DNA from: Arthrobacter sp. PvP023
GTDB lineage: Bacteria; Actinomycetota; Actinomycetes; Actinomycetales; Micrococcaceae
Direction of reading: 5' to 3'
Assembly: GCF_017832975.1 (NCBI RefSeq)
Contig: NZ_JAFIBI010000001.1
Location: 1,612,001 to 1,676,000 of the forward strand
Length of the DNA stretch: 64,000 nt
Part shown: positions 34,407-44,288 of the stretch, in pieces
How the letters are laid out: each line of letters opens with the position of its first letter
Numbering within the stretch: position 1 is the first letter of the stretch
The notes under the pieces: model-generated
Seen by the model: only the letters and a program-made list of their open reading frames with translations
Database searches by the model: none
Told to the model about the DNA's origin: nothing
Made by a program: the position numbers and the translations under genes

Positions 34407-34991
34407 CTAGGCCTCCGTCCGGCGCCACATGGTAAAGCGGTACCGGGTACCGGTGGCCGACGTCAGCCAGCCGCTGGCCGGCTCGCTGGCAGCCAGCTTC
34501 CATTCGTAGCCGAGCTCGGGTGCGTAGGTGTCGCCGTCGGTCTCGGAATCGATGAACGTCACCACCGCGACATCGGCGATGTCCAGGGTCTGCGCGAAGA
34601 TTTCGCCGCCGCCGAGCACCCATACGGTTTCATGGCCGGGCGCGAACTGTGATTCCAGCAGCGCGTCGTCAAGCGACTTCACCGCAATGGCGCCCTGACC
34701 CTCGGGAGTGTCGCCCCAGCCTTCCTGGCGCGTCACCACAATGTTGCTGCGACCGGGCAGCGGCCGGTACTTGTCCGGGAACGAGAGCCAGGTTTTGCGT
34801 CCCATGATCACCGGGTGCCCGGTGGTGAGCCGGGTGAAATGCTTCATGTCCTCGGGCAGGTGCCACGGCATGTCGCCGTCCTTGCCGATCACGCCCGCCG
34901 TGGTCTGGGCCCAGACGAGCCCCACTCCGGTGGTTCCGTCGGCAATTTTTTCAGTGAAGGCCAGGGGGTCCATGGCGTTGTCGGTGCTCAT
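34407..34991 (-). CDS. folA: Dihydrofolate reductase
   Basis: Reduces dihydrofolate to tetrahydrofolate with NADPH. The 194-residue protein has an N-terminal extension of about 20 residues (with DPLAFTEKI) before [26 protein letters not shown], where Trp and the acidic Asp/Glu of the active site are found. Later landmarks are [23 protein letters not shown] and [12 protein letters not shown]. Its ATG overlaps the thyA stop (ATGA), so the two folate-cycle genes are coupled. A start nearer the DHFR core is not available as a good codon. Confidence 0.92.
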   Translation of the reverse strand: MSTDNAMDPLAFTEKIADGTTGVGLVWAQTTAGVIGKDGDMPWHLPEDMKHFTRLTTGHPVIMGRKTWLSFPDKYRPLPGRSNIVVTRQEGWGDTPEGQGAIAVKSLDDALLESQFAPGHETVWVLGGGEIFAQTLDIADVAVVTFIDSETDGDTYAPELGYEWKLAASEPASGWLTSATGTRYRFTMWRRTEA

Positions 34992-35791
34992 ACTGCGATC
35001 GGCGCCTTAATCGTAGGGTGGTGCTGGTACCCGACCACTTCAAAGTCGTCCAGCGTGTAGTCAAAAATGGAGTCCGGCTTGCGGAGGATTCTCAGCTGCG
35101 GGTATGCGTACGGCTCCCGTTTGAGCTGCTTGAGCACCTGGTCCATGTGGTTGTCGTAAATGTGCACGTCGCCGCCGGTCCAGACGAACTCACCGGGCTC
35201 CAGGCCCACCTGCTGGGCCAGCATGCAGGTCAGCAGCGCATAGGAGGCGATGTTGAACGGGACGCCCAGGAAGGTGTCCGCCGAGCGCTGGTACAACTGG
35301 CAGGACAGCTTGCCGTCCGCAACGTAGAACTGGAAGAACGCGTGGCACGGCGGCAGGGCCATGTCCTGAAGCTCAGCCACGTTCCAGGCGGACACGATGT
35401 GCCGGCGCGAGTCCGGGTTGGACTTGAGGTTCTCCACCAGCTCGGCGATCTGGTCGATGTGGCCGCCGTCGGGCGTCGGCCAGCTGCGCCACTGCACACC
35501 GTAAACGGGACCCAGTTCGCCGTCGGCATCGGCCCATTCGTTCCAGATCGTGACGCCCTGGTCCTGCATCCATTTCACGTTGGTTTCACCGCGCAGGAAC
35601 CATAGAAGTTCAACCGCTACCGACTTGAAATGAACGCGCTTGGTGGTGATCAGCGGAAAGCTTTGGCTGAGGTCAAAGCGCATCTGCCGCCCGAACACGC
35701 TGAGCGTGCCGGTGCCGGTGCGGTCAGATTTGTGCGTGCCGTTGGCAAGGACGTCACGCAGGAGGTCTTCATAGGGCGTTGGAATGCTCAC
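34988..35791 (-). CDS. thyA: Thymidylate synthase
   Basis: Makes dTMP from dUMP using methylene-tetrahydrofolate; the dihydrofolate produced is recycled by the coupled folA. The 267-residue length is standard. It contains [20 protein letters not shown], the catalytic Cys in [12 protein letters not shown] (near residue 149), [10 protein letters not shown], and FNIASYALL. The start is GTG 35791. The GntR gene stops only 9 bases upstream, so thyA may also be read from that unit. Confidence 0.95.
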   Translation of the reverse strand: MSIPTPYEDLLRDVLANGTHKSDRTGTGTLSVFGRQMRFDLSQSFPLITTKRVHFKSVAVELLWFLRGETNVKWMQDQGVTIWNEWADADGELGPVYGVQWRSWPTPDGGHIDQIAELVENLKSNPDSRRHIVSAWNVAELQDMALPPCHAFFQFYVADGKLSCQLYQRSADTFLGVPFNIASYALLTCMLAQQVGLEPGEFVWTGGDVHIYDNHMDQVLKQLKREPYAYPQLRILRKPDSIFDYTLDDFEVVGYQHHPTIKAPIAV

Positions 35792-35800
35792 GGTCCCAGT

Positions 35801-36190
35801 CTACTGAGGATGGCCAAGCCGGAGGCGCAGTATGTCCTGGAGCGTGCCGTCGTCCAGGCCCGCGGCGCGGCCTTCAGCGATGTAACGGTCGACGGCGGCG
35901 GTCAGGTCCGCGGGTATGGAGCCGCCCGCCGGGCGTACGGAGCCGGGCATGCCGACGACGACGGTCCCGTTTCGCCGCCGTGTTTCAATCAGGCCCGCCT
36001 GCTCGAGTTCCTTGTAAGCGCGCGCCACCGTCCCCGCTGCGATGCCCAGGTCCGCCGCCAGGCTGCGGACAGTGGGCAGCCGGGTTCCGGAAGCCAGCGA
36101 GCCGACAGCGATCAACGAGGAAATCTGGGTGCGGATCTGCTCATAGGGCGGCACGGCCGACCGCAGGTCAACGGCAATCCCCGCCGTCAT
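35801..36190 (-). CDS. GntR-family regulator (YtrA type)
   Basis: The 129-residue protein is little more than the winged helix: PPYEQIRTQISSLIAVGSLASGTRLPTVRSLAADLG and AAGTVARAYKELEQAGLIETRRRNGTVV mark residues 15-82. A short C-terminal tail of about 45 residues is characteristic of YtrA-like members rather than those with a ligand-binding domain. Its ATG overlaps the stop of the upstream membrane protein gene (ATGA). It likely represses that operon through the palindrome at 37853-37884. Confidence 0.85.
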   Translation of the reverse strand: MTAGIAVDLRSAVPPYEQIRTQISSLIAVGSLASGTRLPTVRSLAADLGIAAGTVARAYKELEQAGLIETRRRNGTVVVGMPGSVRPAGGSIPADLTAAVDRYIAEGRAAGLDDGTLQDILRLRLGHPQ

Positions 36191-37839
36191 GTGACGTGGT
36201 CCTTGCGGGGCAGGGGAGCGGGCCGGGAAGGGGAGCCCGGGAAGGTCCGCACCGGCACCAGGGCGGTGACGATCGCGCCGCACGCCAAAAGCGTGCCCGC
36301 AAGGGAGGCGGGCCACCACGGGACGGACGGCAGGAACGCCACCCCGAAGACAGCGGCCCACGCCTGGCTGTTCATCAGCAGCACCATCGCCGCCTGCGCC
36401 ATGAGCATGGCCGAAAGCGTGCGCGCCACCCGGTGCACGGTGATGGCGCGGAGGGCAGCATCGAGGCCGCCGGGAGCGCCGGGAATGCCGTGCCGCAGGC
36501 GGGCTGCAAAAAAGGCCGGAAGCGCCAGGCCCGCGCCGACGCCGCTGAGGACGGCGGCAGGAATCCACCCCCCGTCCCTGCCAATCAGCGAGTTCCCGGT
36601 GGCTGAGACCACAAGAGTTGCGACGAAGACGAACAGCGCCAGGATCAGTGTGGTGAGGAGGGCCGGCCCCACCGGCTGCCGTGGCCACGTCCGCGGTTCA
36701 TCCTGACTCGTGTAGTTGCGCTGCAGCAACAGCTCGCCGGCGGCGAGGACCAGAAGCATCAGCCCCGCAACCACTGTTATGAAAACCGCCGGCCCGGACG
36801 GCCCCGCCGCGATGATGGCCGGGACCAGGAACGCTCCCGCAAGCACCGGCAGGGCTGCGGCGGCGCCGAGTCCGGCGCCGACCGAAACCACAAGCCTGGT
36901 TGCCGGGTGCGGTCCGGCGCCGAAGTGCCCGGGCTTCGCGTTCCGGAGGCTGGCAGCCGTTGCGGTTCCCGTCAGTTTTGGCGGCGACCAGACCAGCATG
37001 GCCAGCAGAACCGCCATGCCCGCAAAGGCCGCGAAATTGGTCCACGACGTGCTGCCCGCAGCCGGCTCCGGACGGGCCACATAGTTACCCGCGATGACGG
37101 CGAGGCCCGACGCCATCGTGGCGACCGTGCGCAGCAACCTGTTCATGGCGATGGTTCGCAGAAGCGAATTGTCGTGGTCCGTCAGCTGCTCGAGCTGCCG
37201 TCGGCGGCAGATCAGCAGCAGCACCAGCCAAGTGCCCGCAGCCAGGACAACCAGCGCGGATCCCAGCCAACCGGCCAGTTCGGTGCCGGGGATGCGCCCG
37301 TCGCCGCCGATGGTCCGATAGCCCTGCGGATCCTCCCGGACCGACCCGTACGCAATGGCTTCGAAGCCCGTGAGCGTCGCCGTCCAGCCAATGTAAGCGG
37401 CGGTGCCCGTGAAAATGGCCAGCGTTGTCCAGGCCAGCGGCCGCGGCAGGAAATCATGGATATTCCGGACATGGAGGCTGGCCTTGCGGCGGGGGCGTTG
37501 AGGCCGCGGATAGCTGAGCTGGCCCAGTGCGTGGATCCCGAGGGTTCCGAGGATGGGCCAGGCCAGTGCCGGGATGATGCTGTCCGGGGTGACCAGGAAA
37601 GGGCCGATGACGGGGCTGGTGGTTCTACCGGCCGGGATGATGCCGATATTCGTGGCCCCCTGGAGGGAGCTTGCCATCCAGCCGATGACGCCCACCCAGA
37701 GCGCGTGCTGCGAAACAGTTTCGGGCGAGGCGCCCATCCTCGGTTCCCACACCACCCACCTCAGGATGAGGTAGAGAACGACGGCGGCGACCAGCGGTCC
37801 CAGCAGCAGCATTGGCGGCAGTTCGAATTGGACCGGCAT
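36187..37839 (-). CDS. Large multi-helix membrane protein of unknown function
   Basis: The 550-residue protein has about 12-13 predicted helices and no recognisable transport or enzyme motif. Only short loops separate the helices, except a region near 105-125 (SYPRPQRPRRKASLHVRN). A related arrangement, GntR/YtrA regulator plus a polytopic protein often labelled DUF1648-like, exists in Gram-positives, but I cannot confirm membership. It is the first gene of the unit ending in gntR, which is coupled to it by overlap. Envelope stress or transport are both possible. Confidence 0.7.
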   Translation of the reverse strand: MPVQFELPPMLLLGPLVAAVVLYLILRWVVWEPRMGASPETVSQHALWVGVIGWMASSLQGATNIGIIPAGRTTSPVIGPFLVTPDSIIPALAWPILGTLGIHALGQLSYPRPQRPRRKASLHVRNIHDFLPRPLAWTTLAIFTGTAAYIGWTATLTGFEAIAYGSVREDPQGYRTIGGDGRIPGTELAGWLGSALVVLAAGTWLVLLLICRRRQLEQLTDHDNSLLRTIAMNRLLRTVATMASGLAVIAGNYVARPEPAAGSTSWTNFAAFAGMAVLLAMLVWSPPKLTGTATAASLRNAKPGHFGAGPHPATRLVVSVGAGLGAAAALPVLAGAFLVPAIIAAGPSGPAVFITVVAGLMLLVLAAGELLLQRNYTSQDEPRTWPRQPVGPALLTTLILALFVFVATLVVSATGNSLIGRDGGWIPAAVLSGVGAGLALPAFFAARLRHGIPGAPGGLDAALRAITVHRVARTLSAMLMAQAAMVLLMNSQAWAAVFGVAFLPSVPWWPASLAGTLLACGAIVTALVPVRTFPGSPSRPAPLPRKDHVT

Positions 37840-37852
37840 AATCCCCCCAGAT

Positions 37853-37884
37853 TTTGCATCAATGTACTGAGTATTTGATACAAA
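37853..37884. promoter_or_regulatory. Candidate GntR operator
   Basis: TTTGCATCAA (37853-37862) and TTGATACAAA (37875-37884) are complementary at nine of ten positions with a 12-base spacer. The site starts 13 bases upstream of the membrane protein start in an AT-rich patch, as expected for a YtrA-type repressor acting on its own operon. Confidence 0.65.
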
Positions 37885-37941
37885 GGCCTACGGGTCAAGC
37901 GGGCTCGTGGCCTGACGCACGGAGAGGCCGGGGAGGCCCTT

Positions 37942-39039
37942 CTAGTCGTCGAAAGGCCTGAACTGTTCCACGGCGACAATTTTGTGGTTATTGCCGCGGG
38001 CTACGTGGCACACAATGATCTCTCCCGGGGCCAGGTAGGGGTCGGAGGATGGCAGCAGGGCACGCAGCCGGCCGTTCATGTGCTCACCCAGCTGCGAGAT
38101 CACCGTGGGCAAGGCCGGCCGGTGGGTGCACAGGGCAATGGCGCGTTGCTTGTCGAAGAGTGCTTCCACAACGGCTGCGGTCTTCTTCGGGCTCCGGGCA
38201 TGGCGGTGTTCGGTCAGGGCGTCGTGCAGTTTTACTTTCGCGTCGGCGGACTTGGCGTACGGCGCAATGGTGGCGACACAGCGCTGCCACGGGCTTGAGT
38301 GCACGCGGAGGGGCTTCCACACGTGAAGCAGCCGTCGGACAGCCTGGGCCTGCCGCAAACCTGTAGCCGCGAGCGGACGGTCCCCTTCCGCCTTGGTCCA
38401 GGAGGAGCGGGGCTTGGCCTTGGCGTGGCGCACCACCAGCAGCGGCCACGTATCCAGTTCCTTGCGTGCGTGGGCTGCCACCAGGTGCTCAAGCGGCGCA
38501 ATATCACCGGGGTTGCTCAGCAGGGCCGCGGCCTTTTCCGGTGAACACCACATCACGCTGTCCACTTCCTTGCCGTCCGGGCGCAGCACGGCACCGTCCA
38601 CGTCCACGGCCCAGTAATGGACTACCTTCAGGCCGGCGGACACGTGGTAGTGGATCGGAGGAAGGGGAATGCCGAGGGTGGCCTTGAGCCCGATCTCCTC
38701 TTCGATCTCACGGACGGCGCACTCCGGAATGGTCTCGCCGGCGTCGATCTTTCCTTTCGGCCACGACCAGTCGTCATAGCTTGGACGGTGGATCAGCAGG
38801 ACCTCGAGCTTGTCCTTGCTGACGCGCCACGGCAGGGCGCCCGCAGCGGTGACCGCTACAGGTTCCCCGGGATGGTCGGTCTGGTCCGCAATAAGCGAAT
38901 CGTTCGCCGAGTCATTGACGGCATCGCTTTTCGCATCACTTTTCGAGGCCAGGGTCCTACCGCCTAATCGTCGGGCGCTGGCGGGAACGCGAAGCGAGCA
39001 GCCATGACTGGACGTCCTCCAGCGGCTTGCCGTCGTCAC
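37942..39039 (-). CDS. mutT1: MutT1-like Nudix hydrolase fused to a histidine phosphatase
   Basis: Two-domain housecleaning enzyme. The Nudix domain (about 70-190) has the box [22 protein letters not shown]. The histidine phosphatase domain (about 200-365) has the RHG-like motif [13 protein letters not shown] and a later THRPALP. In mycobacteria such fusions degrade 8-oxo-dGTP and diadenosine polyphosphates. The start is problematic: the only standard start codons in frame lie inside ppk1, GTG 39039 being the nearest, giving an 83-base overlap; ATG 39063 is the alternative. It is the downstream partner of ppk1. Confidence 0.82.
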   Translation of the reverse strand: MTTASRWRTSSHGCSLRVPASARRLGGRTLASKSDAKSDAVNDSANDSLIADQTDHPGEPVAVTAAGALPWRVSKDKLEVLLIHRPSYDDWSWPKGKIDAGETIPECAVREIEEEIGLKATLGIPLPPIHYHVSAGLKVVHYWAVDVDGAVLRPDGKEVDSVMWCSPEKAAALLSNPGDIAPLEHLVAAHARKELDTWPLLVVRHAKAKPRSSWTKAEGDRPLAATGLRQAQAVRRLLHVWKPLRVHSSPWQRCVATIAPYAKSADAKVKLHDALTEHRHARSPKKTAAVVEALFDKQRAIALCTHRPALPTVISQLGEHMNGRLRALLPSSDPYLAPGEIIVCHVARGNNHKIVAVEQFRPFDD

Positions 39040-41206
39040 CGATGTGGTGCCTGGTCCATTCACCCTGGCTGTCCAGGTGCCAGCTGGACGTTGCCGGGTC
39101 CATGTAGCGGCGGAGCATGTCCAGCACGTAGGACGTGTCGTCGCCGCTGGTCAGCTGGACCAGCGCTTCCACCCGCCGGTCAAGGTTACGGTGCATCATG
39201 TCGGCGGAGCCGATATAGACCACGGGGTCCCCGCCGTTGGCGAAGGCAAACACGCGCGAGTGCTCCAGGAAACGTCCCAGTACGGAACGCACCGTGATGT
39301 TTTCGCTGAGCCCGGGGATGCCGGGGCGCAGTGAACAGATGCCGCGGACTATTACGTCCACGTTCACGCCGGCCTGTGATGCACGGTAGAGCGAATCGAT
39401 GATTGCCTCGTCCACCATGGAGTTGACCTTGATCTGCACCCTGGCCGAAATGCCTGCCTTGGCGTTGCGGATTTCCTTCTCGATGCGGTCAATGAGCCCG
39501 GAACGCACCGAACGGGGCGCCACTAGAAGTCGCTTGAAAGTGGATTTCGGAGCGTAGCCGGAGAGCTGGTTGAAGAGCCTGGAAAGGTCCTCGCCCACCT
39601 GCTCGTTGGCCGTCAGCAGCCCGAGGTCCTCGTAGTAGCGGGCCGTGCGCGGGTGGTAGTTGCCGGTGCCGATGTGGCAGTAGCGCCGCAGCCCGTCCAC
39701 TTCCTGGCGGACCACGAGGGAGAGCTTGCAGTGGGTCTTCAGGCCCACGATGCCGTACACAACATGCACGCCGGCCTGTTCCAGTTTCCGTGCCCAGGAA
39801 ATGTTGGCCTGTTCATCGAACCGGGCCTTGATCTCCACCAGGGCCAGCACCTGCTTGCCTGCCTCTGCCGCATCAATGAGGGCATCGACGATGGGGGAGT
39901 CGCCCGAAGTGCGGTACAGCGTCTGCTTGATGGCCTGCACCTTGGGGTCCGCCGCTGCCTGCTCCAGGAAGGCCTGGACGGACGTGGAGAACGAATCGTA
40001 CGGGTGGTGCAGCAGGATGTCCCGCCGGCGCATGGCCGCGAACACGTTGGCTGCCTTCGACGTCTCCGATTCGTTCAGGTACCGCGAGGTGTGCGGAACG
40101 TGCTTCGGGTAATGCAGGTCCGCGCGGTCGATCCCGGCAATGACGGACAGGCCGCGGAGGTCCAACGGTGCAGGTACGGAGTAGACCTCGGACTCCTCCA
40201 CGCCCAGTTCGCGGATCAGCAGCGCCCGGATGTTCGGGTTGATGTCGTTGGTGACTTCGAGTCGCACCGGCGGGCCGAACCGGCGGCGCAGCAGTTCCTT
40301 TTCGAGCGCCTGCAGCAGGTTCTCGGCGTCGTCCTCTTCCACCTCAACGTCCTCGTTGCGGGTGACGCGGAACGTGTGGTGCTCCAGGACCTCCATGCCG
40401 GCGAACAGCTGGTCCAGGTGGACGGCGATGACTTCTTCCAGTGCGATGAACCGGGCCACCCGGCCGGGGACCGAGCCGGCACGCGGGCCGTCAATGGATA
40501 TGAGGCGGGGCAGCTGGTCCGGAACTTTGACGCGGGCGAACAGTTCCTTGTCGCTGACGGGGTTGCGGACCACCACGGCCAGGTTGAGCGACAGTCCCGA
40601 AATGTAGGGGAACGGGTGGGCGGGATCCACTGCCAGCGGGGTCAGGATGGGGAAGACCTTTTCCGCGAACATGGCGCTGAGCTGGTCCTTGGCCTGGTCG
40701 TCAAGCTCATCCCAGTGCATGAGGTGGATGTGCTCATACGCCAGGGCCGGCCGGATCTGTTCGGCATAGACCCGGGCGTGGCGCTGCGCAAGGCGGTGGG
40801 CGGCTTCGCCGATCTGGTCCAGAACCTGCATGGGGCTCAGTCCTGCCGGCGACGGGACGGCCAGCCCGGTGGCGATCCGGCGCTTCAGGCCGGCCACGCG
40901 GACCATGAAGAACTCGTCCAGGTTGGAGGCAAAGATGGACAGGAAGCTGACACGCTCCAGCAGGTGCAGGGTGGGGTCCTCGGCAAGTTCCAGCACCCGG
41001 GAGTTGAAAGCCAGCCAGCTCAATTCACGGTCCAGGAACCGGTCCGGGCTGATGTCTCCCTCGGGCTCAAGATTGGGTGCGAACTCGGGAATGTCGATCC
41101 GGTCCTGCGTGGCACGGGAAGCAGGGACCTCGGAGGACCCGAAGCGGGCGCGCACCGGAAGCACCTTGGCCTCAGACGTGGCGATTCCGGCTGATTCCGG
41201 TTGCAT
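38957..41206 (-). CDS. ppk1: Polyphosphate kinase 1
   Basis: Reversibly polymerises the terminal phosphate of ATP into polyphosphate. The 749-residue protein shows the N domain ([46 protein letters not shown] as family landmark), [14 protein letters not shown], and two HKD-type catalytic regions: [15 protein letters not shown] with the autophosphorylated His near residue 470, and the second around [18 protein letters not shown] 41206 lies behind AAGGAG; GTG 41212 is too close to the ribosome site. It is transcribed with mutT1. Confidence 0.93.
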   Translation of the reverse strand: MQPESAGIATSEAKVLPVRARFGSSEVPASRATQDRIDIPEFAPNLEPEGDISPDRFLDRELSWLAFNSRVLELAEDPTLHLLERVSFLSIFASNLDEFFMVRVAGLKRRIATGLAVPSPAGLSPMQVLDQIGEAAHRLAQRHARVYAEQIRPALAYEHIHLMHWDELDDQAKDQLSAMFAEKVFPILTPLAVDPAHPFPYISGLSLNLAVVVRNPVSDKELFARVKVPDQLPRLISIDGPRAGSVPGRVARFIALEEVIAVHLDQLFAGMEVLEHHTFRVTRNEDVEVEEDDAENLLQALEKELLRRRFGPPVRLEVTNDINPNIRALLIRELGVEESEVYSVPAPLDLRGLSVIAGIDRADLHYPKHVPHTSRYLNESETSKAANVFAAMRRRDILLHHPYDSFSTSVQAFLEQAAADPKVQAIKQTLYRTSGDSPIVDALIDAAEAGKQVLALVEIKARFDEQANISWARKLEQAGVHVVYGIVGLKTHCKLSLVVRQEVDGLRRYCHIGTGNYHPRTARYYEDLGLLTANEQVGEDLSRLFNQLSGYAPKSTFKRLLVAPRSVRSGLIDRIEKEIRNAKAGISARVQIKVNSMVDEAIIDSLYRASQAGVNVDVIVRGICSLRPGIPGLSENITVRSVLGRFLEHSRVFAFANGGDPVVYIGSADMMHRNLDRRVEALVQLTSGDDTSYVLDMLRRYMDPATSSWHLDSQGEWTRHHIGDDGKPLEDVQSWLLASRSRQRPTIRR

Positions 41207-41309
41207 GGTCACTCCTTTTGCTGGCGCGGTTTACCTTCAACCTTACAAGCATTCGATTCAGGGGATACGCAGATTTCCTGAACCGCGGCGCATGCGTCTG
41301 CCGATTGGA

Positions 41310-42281
41310 TTAACCGCCGTTTTTGGGTCCGTACATCACGTCCGCATCCCACCGCGTGAAGCCGAGCCGGCGGTACAGCGCAACGGCCGGCGTATTGTCC
41401 GCATCCGTGTAGAGCATGACCGCGTGAAGGCCCTTGTTCTGCAGGTATTTGATGCCGGCCACGGTGAGGGCCTTGCCCAGTCCCATGCCCTGGGCTTCGG
41501 GGGTCACACCCACCACATAGACCTCACCGATGGCGGGATGGCCGCCGTGGCCAGGGTGCACCTTGGTCCAGTGGAAGCCGAGGATCCGGCCGGACGGGTC
41601 GACGGCGAGGAGGAAGCCGGCGGCGTCGAACCAGTCCTCAGCCATCCGGGCGTCCAGATCCTGCCGCGTCATGTTGCCTTGCTCCGGATGGTGGCTGAAG
41701 GCGGCCTTGTTGGCTGCCAGCCAGGCCTCCTCGTCCTGCCCGGGGACGAAGGCCCGCAGGCTCACGTTGTCCGGGAGGGCGGCGTCGGGCAGTTCAGCGT
41801 CAGACGCTGTGAGCCGCATCTTCCACAACTCGCGGATGGGGGCGTAACCGTACTTGGCCGCAAGGTCCGCTGCTGCCTCGTGGTTTCCGTGGGACCACGC
41901 CTTGAGCCCGTCGAAACCCCGTGATGCCTTGAGCGTGGCAACCAGCCTGTCGGCTACGCCCTGGTTCCGGTAGCTCGGATGCACCGCCACCTCCAGCACA
42001 CCTGTACCGTCCGCTTCCTCCACCACCACTGCGAAGCCGGCGAGGTCCTGGGCGGTGGCGGGATCCGAATCTTCATCGGGCGCATAGAGCGCCAGGGTCA
42101 GGAGTGAGTGGCTTCCCGACTCGCCTGCGCGAAGGGTCACAAAAGTCTGCTCGGACAGGGGAGGGTTTCCGTCAGACTCTTCGGCGGCCGTGGCGAGGGC
42201 TGTGAAATCCCTGAGCAGTTCATCGTCCACTCCGCCTTTGATGACGAGTACGGGCCAGTTCTCGGGATGTGCAGGACTCAT
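41310..42281 (-). CDS. mshD: Mycothiol synthase
   Basis: Acetylates Cys-GlcN-Ins with acetyl-CoA in the last step of mycothiol synthesis, the main thiol of actinobacteria. The 323-residue protein is a tandem GNAT: the N-terminal copy has VAVHPSYRNQGVADRLV, and the active C-terminal copy has VYVVGVTPEAQGMGLGKAL as the acetyl-CoA loop, then YTDADNTPAVALYRRLGF. ATG 42281 begins SPAHPENWP. Proximity to glnR matches the mycobacterial order glnR-mshD. Confidence 0.93.
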   Translation of the reverse strand: MSPAHPENWPVLVIKGGVDDELLRDFTALATAAEESDGNPPLSEQTFVTLRAGESGSHSLLTLALYAPDEDSDPATAQDLAGFAVVVEEADGTGVLEVAVHPSYRNQGVADRLVATLKASRGFDGLKAWSHGNHEAAADLAAKYGYAPIRELWKMRLTASDAELPDAALPDNVSLRAFVPGQDEEAWLAANKAAFSHHPEQGNMTRQDLDARMAEDWFDAAGFLLAVDPSGRILGFHWTKVHPGHGGHPAIGEVYVVGVTPEAQGMGLGKALTVAGIKYLQNKGLHAVMLYTDADNTPAVALYRRLGFTRWDADVMYGPKNGG

Positions 42282-42331
42282 GGTGTACAGGCTATACGGC
42301 CCGTCCGGCTGACGGCGGGATTCGGGTCGAT

Positions 42332-42360
42332 TTGATGCGGCCGGATCCGGCACGTATAGT
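42332..42360 (+). promoter_or_regulatory. Promoter for a putative small RNA
   Basis: TTGATG (42332-42337), exactly 17 bases, then TATAGT (42355-42360), a close match to the sigma-A consensus. It faces right, away from mshD and into an intergenic stretch that ends in a strong terminator. Confidence 0.6.
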
Positions 42361-42366
42361 CATTAC

Positions 42367-42510
42367 CTGTTCCGGCTTCCTGAAGCGGGAACTGAGGGGG
42401 ATCCACCACTGGGGTGGCCTCGATACGTTCGACCCGTATGTCCTCCACTGCAGGCCTCTAAGCCAACGAAGAAGCCCCGGACCATTGGTCCGGGGCTTCT
42501 TCGTTGCGTT
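42367..42510 (+). ncRNA. Candidate structured small RNA between mshD and glnR
   Basis: A consensus-like promoter upstream and a 19-bp terminator stem at the end delimit a transcript of about 140 nt on the plus strand, while both flanking genes are on the minus strand. Three hairpins are predicted: 42369-42392 (GTTCC-GCTT with AAGC-GGAAC), 42403-42417 (CCACC/GGTGG), and 42423-42439 (ATACG/CGTAT), and GGCCT (42416-42420) can also pair with AGGCC (42452-42456). No ORF with a ribosome site is seen. It is not 6S, SRP, 6C or tmRNA by inspection. Existence rests on signals only. Confidence 0.45.
42465..42505. terminator. Perfect 19-bp palindromic terminator
   Basis: AACGAAGAAGCCCCGGACC, loop ATT, then its exact complement ending in TTCGTT. 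It follows glnR on the minus strand and would also end the candidate small RNA on the plus strand, so it can work in both directions. Confidence 0.88.
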
Positions 42511-42561
42511 GAGTTTGCGGGAGCGGCTCGCGCCGCCGGCAGCTGCAGCCGCTGCGGAAGG

Positions 42562-43260
42562 CTATGCCTCCGTCAGCTCCTCCTCGGGCTGCCGCACGAG
42601 GGTCAGGCGGTAGCCTACGTTGCGTACCGTGCTGATCAGGTTTTCGTGGTCGGCGCCGAGCTTGGCCCGCAGCCGCCGGACGTGGACGTCCACGGTGCGG
42701 GTGCCGCCGTAGTAGTCATAGCCCCACACCTCCGTGAGGAGCTGCTGCCGGGTGAACACCCGGCCGGGGTGCTGCGCCAGGTACTTCAGGAGTTCGAATT
42801 CCTTGAACGTCAGGTTCAGGGGAGCGCCGTTGACCCTGGCCGTATAGCTTGCTTCGTCGATGACGACGCCGGCGGCGCGGATTTCGGTGGGAAGATCCTC
42901 TTTCTCCGGGACGGCCCGCGCGACAGAGAGCCGGATCCGTGCTTCGACTTCAGCCGGACCCGCGGAGTCCAGCAGGATGTCGTCCACTGCCCAGGCCGAG
43001 GAGACGGCTGCCATGCCGCCTTCTGTGAGGATCAGCATCAATGGTGCACTGAGCCCGGTGGCCTTGAGCAATTGGGTGAGGGACCGCGCACCGACCAGGT
43101 CTTTGCGGGCATCCAGCAGGACGACGTCGCAGGGGTCGGTTTCCAGCAGGGCGGTGGGCTCGGCCGGGAGGATATGAACGCGGTGGTTGAGCAATTCCAA
43201 GGCAGGCAGAATGTCCACCGATGATCCGGTGCTGTTCGTCAGTAGCAGGATGTGCGACAT
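42562..43260 (-). CDS. glnR: GlnR-type global nitrogen regulator (atypical response regulator)
   Basis: Winged-helix transcription factor controlling nitrogen assimilation genes such as glnA and amtB in actinobacteria. The 232-residue protein has a receiver-like domain whose N terminus reads [10 protein letters not shown] instead of the acidic pair, so the phosphorylation pocket is incomplete, as in known GlnR proteins. [21 protein letters not shown] is a family signature. The DNA-binding domain has [22 protein letters not shown] and ends RNVGYRL. ATG 43260. A possible -10 TATACT lies at 43408-43403. It precedes mshD as in mycobacteria. Confidence 0.9.
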   Translation of the reverse strand: MSHILLLTNSTGSSVDILPALELLNHRVHILPAEPTALLETDPCDVVLLDARKDLVGARSLTQLLKATGLSAPLMLILTEGGMAAVSSAWAVDDILLDSAGPAEVEARIRLSVARAVPEKEDLPTEIRAAGVVIDEASYTARVNGAPLNLTFKEFELLKYLAQHPGRVFTRQQLLTEVWGYDYYGGTRTVDVHVRRLRAKLGADHENLISTVRNVGYRLTLVRQPEEELTEA

Positions 43261-43536
43261 TGTTCCTCCAAGGGGCTGTCCGCGCATCTTTGGGCGTCTG
43301 AACCGGGCTTTCACCGGCCGGTACTGGCTGCCCGCGTCGGTCGTGGCCGGCCGGAAATCCGGCCGGGCCCGCATCCTCCGAAGGAAGCGTAGCTGAGCTT
43401 TGAGTATACCCAATTGCCCCTTAACAGACACTGATCAGGCCTGTTTCAATTCGCGTTTTGCGACATAAGCAGGTCACATAAGGCAGGATTGGACGCAGCG
43501 AAGAAGATGTCAGCAGAGAGTGAGCGCGGGTAAACA

Positions 43537-44271
43537 GTGAAGCCGTGGACCATCGGAACCATCGGGCTGGCCGGGCTTGCTGTCTTTATCGGCGGCGCTT
43601 ACACCTCCCCTGAAGTGCTGCTTGGTGTCGCCATACTCGTAGCCCTGGCCGTCGGAGTCGGTTGGCCCCACTTCCTGGACATCCCCGCCAAGAAGACCCT
43701 CGCAGCAATTATCGGACTGCCCGGAGCGGGCTCGGCTGTGGCAGCCACCTATGTCCCGGCGCCCGGTTTCCTCGACTGGACCCCGGCGTTTATTGCGGCA
43801 GGCGTGATGGCTGTTTTCCTGATGCAGCTGCTTCGCGGCACGGGCCAGGCGCAGCGGCTGGAATCCACGCTGGGTTCTAGCGCAGGTGTGCTGCTGTCCT
43901 GTCTTGGTGCAGGGTGGATTGCGGCTTCGAGGTTCAACGGCGTCAAGGAAATGCTGCTCGTGGCCGGCATCAGTGCCGCCTTTGCCCTGCTGGCCGGGCT
44001 CATCCGCTGGCCGGACCGGATTGTGGCGCCGCTGGGCATTGTGCTGGCCGGCCTCACTGCTCCGCTGGCAGGCCTGATCTTCTCAAACATCGCCGTAATA
44101 CCCGCCGCCGTGGTGGGCGTTACGGTAGGCGCAGTTCTCGTCAGCCTGCGCAGGCTGGTTATACTCCGCGGGGACCGGATTAACTTTCCGGCCGCCCTGG
44201 GCATGGGCCTTGCACCCGTGGCAGCGGTGGGTTCGCTCGCGTACTTCATAGACAAACTACTCATCTACTAA
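43537..44271 (+). CDS. Hypothetical membrane protein, 244 residues
   Basis: Unrecognised protein with about eight predicted helices, starting MKPWTIGTIGLAGLAVFIGG and ending near LAYFIDKLLIY. Between helices 3 and 4 lies LLRGTGQAQRLES. The start is GTG 43537, behind a weak AGCGCGGG. The 276-base gap to glnR is a divergent promoter region. A 37-residue membrane ORF follows after 17 bases, so they may be co-transcribed. Function unknown. Confidence 0.75.
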   Translation: MKPWTIGTIGLAGLAVFIGGAYTSPEVLLGVAILVALAVGVGWPHFLDIPAKKTLAAIIGLPGAGSAVAATYVPAPGFLDWTPAFIAAGVMAVFLMQLLRGTGQAQRLESTLGSSAGVLLSCLGAGWIAASRFNGVKEMLLVAGISAAFALLAGLIRWPDRIVAPLGIVLAGLTAPLAGLIFSNIAVIPAAVVGVTVGAVLVSLRRLVILRGDRINFPAALGMGLAPVAAVGSLAYFIDKLLIY

Positions 44272-44288
44272 CGCGTTAGGATGGCATC

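Noticed and set aside
39653-41194. 513-codon plus-strand frame opposite ppk1
   Set aside because: Shadow frame; ppk1 motifs are intact on the minus strand.
42269-42613. 114-codon plus-strand ORF across the mshD-glnR gap
   Set aside because: Runs through the terminator palindrome and antisense glnR; no ribosome site. A structured RNA explains the region better.
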